From Saprospiraceae bacterium (lineage in GTDB: Bacteria > Bacteroidota > Bacteroidia > Chitinophagales > Saprospiraceae), in contig JADKGI010000016.1 in NCBI GenBank assembly GCA_016722285.1, forward strand, positions 121,548-185,547: a DNA stretch of 64,000 bases, given 5' to 3'. Each line of letters starts with the position of its first letter. Within the stretch, counting starts at the first letter, position 1. Under the pieces are notes generated by a model, which saw only the letters and a list, made by a program, of their open reading frames with translations, was not told where the DNA came from and searched no databases. Position numbers and translations under genes: made by a program. This document shows, in pieces, positions 62,140 to 64,000 of this stretch.

Positions 62140-62856
62140 TTAATTACACGATGAGTTTATAGCAGCTATGCGGTATTCGGGATTACTACCTGTAAACCTA
62201 ACCAATGGTGCACCACTGCCTCTGGACAAAAAAATCCCATCAGGATAGGAACGGCTGATATACTTTACCAAAAGTTGGTCAACATTCCAATTATCCGTCG
62301 TTTCAAAGAGGCCGGTTGACCCATCGCTACTTCTAAAAGTAAGAGCCATATCCAGGATTTGATCAATTCTTATTCCTGTTATTGGATATTCCTGTTGAAA
62401 AGTGTAGTTGTTGGCAAAGCTTCTTCCATTGTTGGCAACGCGTATTGATCTGTACCCTGAGCCATTTACCAAATATCGCAATAAAGCTGTGCTCCCTCCT
62501 CTTAAACCATCATTTCCGGTTTTAATTGTAATCTGAAGTCTGGCATCGGAGGCATCAATTCTTCTTACAGTTATATTACATCCTCTCGCTCCAATGATTC
62601 TTCCGGATCCTGGATTATTCCTCCAATACTGACACAATCCTGTACATCCACTTTCATTGGCCATGATTACTAAAGTTCCCTCAGGTACTCTAATTGATTT
62701 GACATTGAATGGCAGCGTGCTGGTTTCAATAATACCAATGACCCGACTGGTTCCTGTATAATTTTGTTCGCTATAAATAGTAATCTGGCTGGTTAGTTCA
62801 TTTGTTACAAACATAAGTGCCAGACAAAAAATAGAATTTACGATCTTGTTTCCCAT
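62140..62856 (-). CDS. beta-gamma-crystallin-like plus LRGG/GDNW-domain exported protein
   Basis: 238 residues with a signal peptide (VNSIFCLALMFVTNELTSQ). Residues about 24-100 resemble a beta-gamma-crystallin domain (ITIYSEQNYTGTSRV, then VKSIRVPEGTLVIMANES) which often binds calcium. Residues about 108-235 repeat the domain of the 60266 gene: ITIKTGNDGLRGGSTALLRY, an Asn-Asn-Tyr segment, TTDNWNVDQLLVKYI and GSGAPLVRFTGSN. So at least two exported proteins of this cluster share the LRGG...DNW...PL-RF domain. A strong -7 box and two palindromes lie upstream. Confidence 0.7.
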   Translation of the reverse strand: MGNKIVNSIFCLALMFVTNELTSQITIYSEQNYTGTSRVIGIIETSTLPFNVKSIRVPEGTLVIMANESGCTGLCQYWRNNPGSGRIIGARGCNITVRRIDASDARLQITIKTGNDGLRGGSTALLRYLVNGSGYRSIRVANNGRSFANNYTFQQEYPITGIRIDQILDMALTFRSSDGSTGLFETTDNWNVDQLLVKYISRSYPDGIFLSRGSGAPLVRFTGSNPEYRIAAINSSCN

Positions 62857-62891
62857 TACTAATAAATTTTAAGATGTGTTATTTAATAATA

Positions 62892-62899
62892 CAAAAGTA
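62892..62899 (-). promoter_or_regulatory. -7 box (TACTTTTG) for the 62856 gene cluster
   Basis: Exact TAnnTTTG on the minus strand, 35 bp before the 62856 ATG. Two palindromic sites sit upstream of it at about positions -54 and -88 relative to the expected start of transcription. Confidence 0.65.
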
Positions 62900-62931
62900 T
62901 AGGGAGCACAAGTTAATACCTAAAATCAGCC

Positions 62932-62947
62932 TTCACATGATTGTGTC
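62932..62947. promoter_or_regulatory. TCACA-type palindrome, site 1
   Basis: TTCACATGATTGTGTC, a weaker version of the sequence at 62965-62982 and 63969-63986. It begins 33 bp before site 2 (about three helical turns) and lies just upstream of the -7 box at 62892-62899. Candidate operator. Confidence 0.5.
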
Positions 62948-62964
62948 TATACCTATCGTAATCC

Positions 62965-62982
62965 ATCACATAATGGTGTGAT
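62965..62982. promoter_or_regulatory. TCACA-type palindrome, site 2
   Basis: ATCACATAATGGTGTGAT, a perfect 6-bp inverted repeat with a 6-base spacer; 15 of 18 bases match the site at 63969-63986. Candidate binding site for the local response regulator or a Crp-like factor. Confidence 0.6.
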
Positions 62983-63287
62983 TCCATTTTGGATAAGTAT
63001 AATAATGGCAGATATCCCTGGCATCAAACATGATGGTAAAAATACGTTCAAATGAATAACGCAAGAATTGAGTTTAGGGAATTATGAGTCTTTCCTTGAC
63101 TATGTACTACTGTAAGATGCGTATAGAGATAGGTAATCACCATTGCGTCATTTAATCATCAATGAGCCAGATAACGTCAAAATAAAAAATAGGTTGTTCT
63201 ATGAAGAAGCTTATTTGTGAGGTATGAAGTTTAATGTGTTTGTTTCAAATTGCCTGACATATGTAAGCAATATAATAGGGCGGGAGA
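62983..63287. other. intergenic region, about 300 bp
   Basis: Between the palindrome at 62982 and the stop of the response regulator gene. No gene, terminator hairpin with U-tract or repeat could be supported. Confidence 0.4.
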
Positions 63288-63926
63288 TCAATTCAATATT
63301 TTGAATTTGCTGAATTCGAAGATGGCTTCAGTGGCACTATTTACATGAAGTTTTTTGTAAATTTTTTTTATATGAGTTCTTATTGTATCAATACTCAATT
63401 GAAGATTATCAGCGATCATCTTATAACTATGACCTTTGACGAGTAGAGTTAATATTTCAATTTCCCGTTCTGTCAGATTCTCAGGAAGTTTGGATTTGGC
63501 AGGCAATGGTTTAGAAAATGAATTTAATATCTTTTTTGCCACACTGCCAGACATTGGAGCGCCACCATTTAATACTTCACGAATAGCTGATATTAAATTT
63601 TCAAAATCATGTTTCAAAAGATAGCCACTTGCCCCCGCGCAAATAGCATTATAAATATTATCATTATCATCAAAAATGGTTAACATAATTACAGGAGTAT
63701 CAATATTATTAGTCCTGATCAGCTCTACTGCCTGAATTCCATTCAAAACGGGCATTTCAATATCCATCAATATGACATCAGGATTCAACTTTCCAACGTC
63801 ATTTAACACATCTGAGGGATTAGATTTTGCCATGAGTATCTGATATTCAGTATTCCATTGGAAAAGAGAACACAAGCTATTCCTTAAATTGTCATTGTCT
63901 TCGTATATTAATATCCTAACTGGCAT
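63288..63926 (-). CDS. NarL/LuxR family response regulator
   Basis: 212 residues. Receiver domain (about 1-120): RILIYEDNDNLRNSL with acidic residues near 9-11, phosphoacceptor Asp in VILMDIEMPVLNGIQ (about residue 56), MLTIFDDNDN and YLLKHDF with the conserved Lys (about 105). The C-terminal LuxR-type helix-turn-helix (about 148-212) reads LTEREIEILTLLVKGHSYKMIADNLQLSIDTIRTHIKKIYKKLHV. No kinase is next to it within the window; upstream sequence is cut at 64000. A TATCTTTG promoter box and a palindrome lie just upstream, so it may regulate itself and the exported-protein cluster. Confidence 0.9.
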   Translation of the reverse strand: MPVRILIYEDNDNLRNSLCSLFQWNTEYQILMAKSNPSDVLNDVGKLNPDVILMDIEMPVLNGIQAVELIRTNNIDTPVIMLTIFDDNDNIYNAICAGASGYLLKHDFENLISAIREVLNGGAPMSGSVAKKILNSFSKPLPAKSKLPENLTEREIEILTLLVKGHSYKMIADNLQLSIDTIRTHIKKIYKKLHVNSATEAIFEFSKFKILN

Positions 63927-63937
63927 ATTTTTTTTTG

Positions 63938-63945
63938 CAAAGATA
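63938..63945 (-). promoter_or_regulatory. -7 box (TATCTTTG) for the response regulator
   Basis: Exact TAnnTTTG on the minus strand, 11 bp before the ATG at 63926. No -33 element is visible; the palindrome at 63969-63986 occupies the adjacent upstream region. Confidence 0.6.
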
Positions 63946-63968
63946 ATAGATTGAAAAAGAATCCGCAG

Positions 63969-63986
63969 ATCACATAATCATGTGAC
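63969..63986. promoter_or_regulatory. TCACA-type palindrome, site 3 (upstream of the response regulator)
   Basis: ATCACATAATCATGTGAC, with the perfect arms TCACAT / ATGTGA. Its first ten bases are identical to site 2. It is centred about 36 bp from the -7 box of the regulator gene, as expected for an activator or autoregulatory site. Confidence 0.6.
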
Positions 63987-64000
63987 CGGCAAAATTATAT

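Noticed and set aside
1..64000. tRNA, rRNA, CRISPR array or intact insertion sequence
   Set aside because: No T-loop/anticodon pattern, rRNA-like block, regularly spaced repeat array or transposase was seen on reading both strands; a covariance search was not possible.

Overview
The window looks like a chromosomal segment of a Bacteroidota bacterium, most likely of the Saprospiria/Saprospiraceae type. The evidence is a complete gldKLMN block and a PorX regulator of the type IX secretion system (T9SS), many promoters of the Bacteroidota form TAnnTTTG, few Shine-Dalgarno sequences, AT-rich DNA, and many Sec-exported outer-membrane and lipoproteins. Taxonomy below phylum level is inference from remembered sequence style. 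No rRNA, tRNA, CRISPR array or intact transposase was seen.

Layout. 1-7.2 kb is an accessory-like stretch: the end of a marC gene, a TMEM175-type channel, about 2 kb of gene-poor DNA, a frameshifted VOC lipoprotein gene, a 207-bp element with 20-bp inverted ends, a rifampin ADP-ribosyltransferase (arr), a DinB/maleylpyruvate-isomerase-like protein and an MBL hydrolase. 7.2-25.8 kb is core: a PhnP-like hydrolase, an Ppx/GppA phosphatase, infC, clpC, a STAS protein, two paralogous TPR proteins, an outer-membrane protein, coaX, purH, and gldKLMN closed by a strong terminator. 25.9-34.9 kb has cysE-cysM, porX, an HD hydrolase, glyA and two frameshifted genes (FemAB-like, TPR). 35-48.2 kb has two BatD-family genes (one frameshifted), lpdA-ricT, lolD, an OmpA-type protein, a frameshifted ATP-grasp gene with glycerate kinase, and a HmuY-like T9SS cargo beside a TonB-dependent receptor. 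48.2-58.2 kb has parC, two YceI-family genes around a porin-like gene, rbfA and recG divergent from almost touching promoters, and an AhpD-like protein. 58.4-64 kb is a set of small exported proteins and a NarL/LuxR response regulator.

How the parts work together. GldK, L, M and N with PorX give the T9SS motor, ring and regulator; the HmuY-like protein carries a T9SS sorting domain and probably hands heme or another ligand to its neighbouring receptor. In the last 6 kb, two proteins share one C-terminal domain (LRGG...GDNW), and near-identical palindromes lie upstream both of the response regulator and of the first secreted gene, which suggests one regulon.

Five genes are each split by a one- or two-base frame change (near 3.51, 32.63, 33.95, 36.51 and 42.81 kb). 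Because most hit conserved families at short homopolymers, assembly error is at least as likely as true gene decay. The serine hydroxymethyltransferase has an unusual cluster of changes around its PLP lysine.
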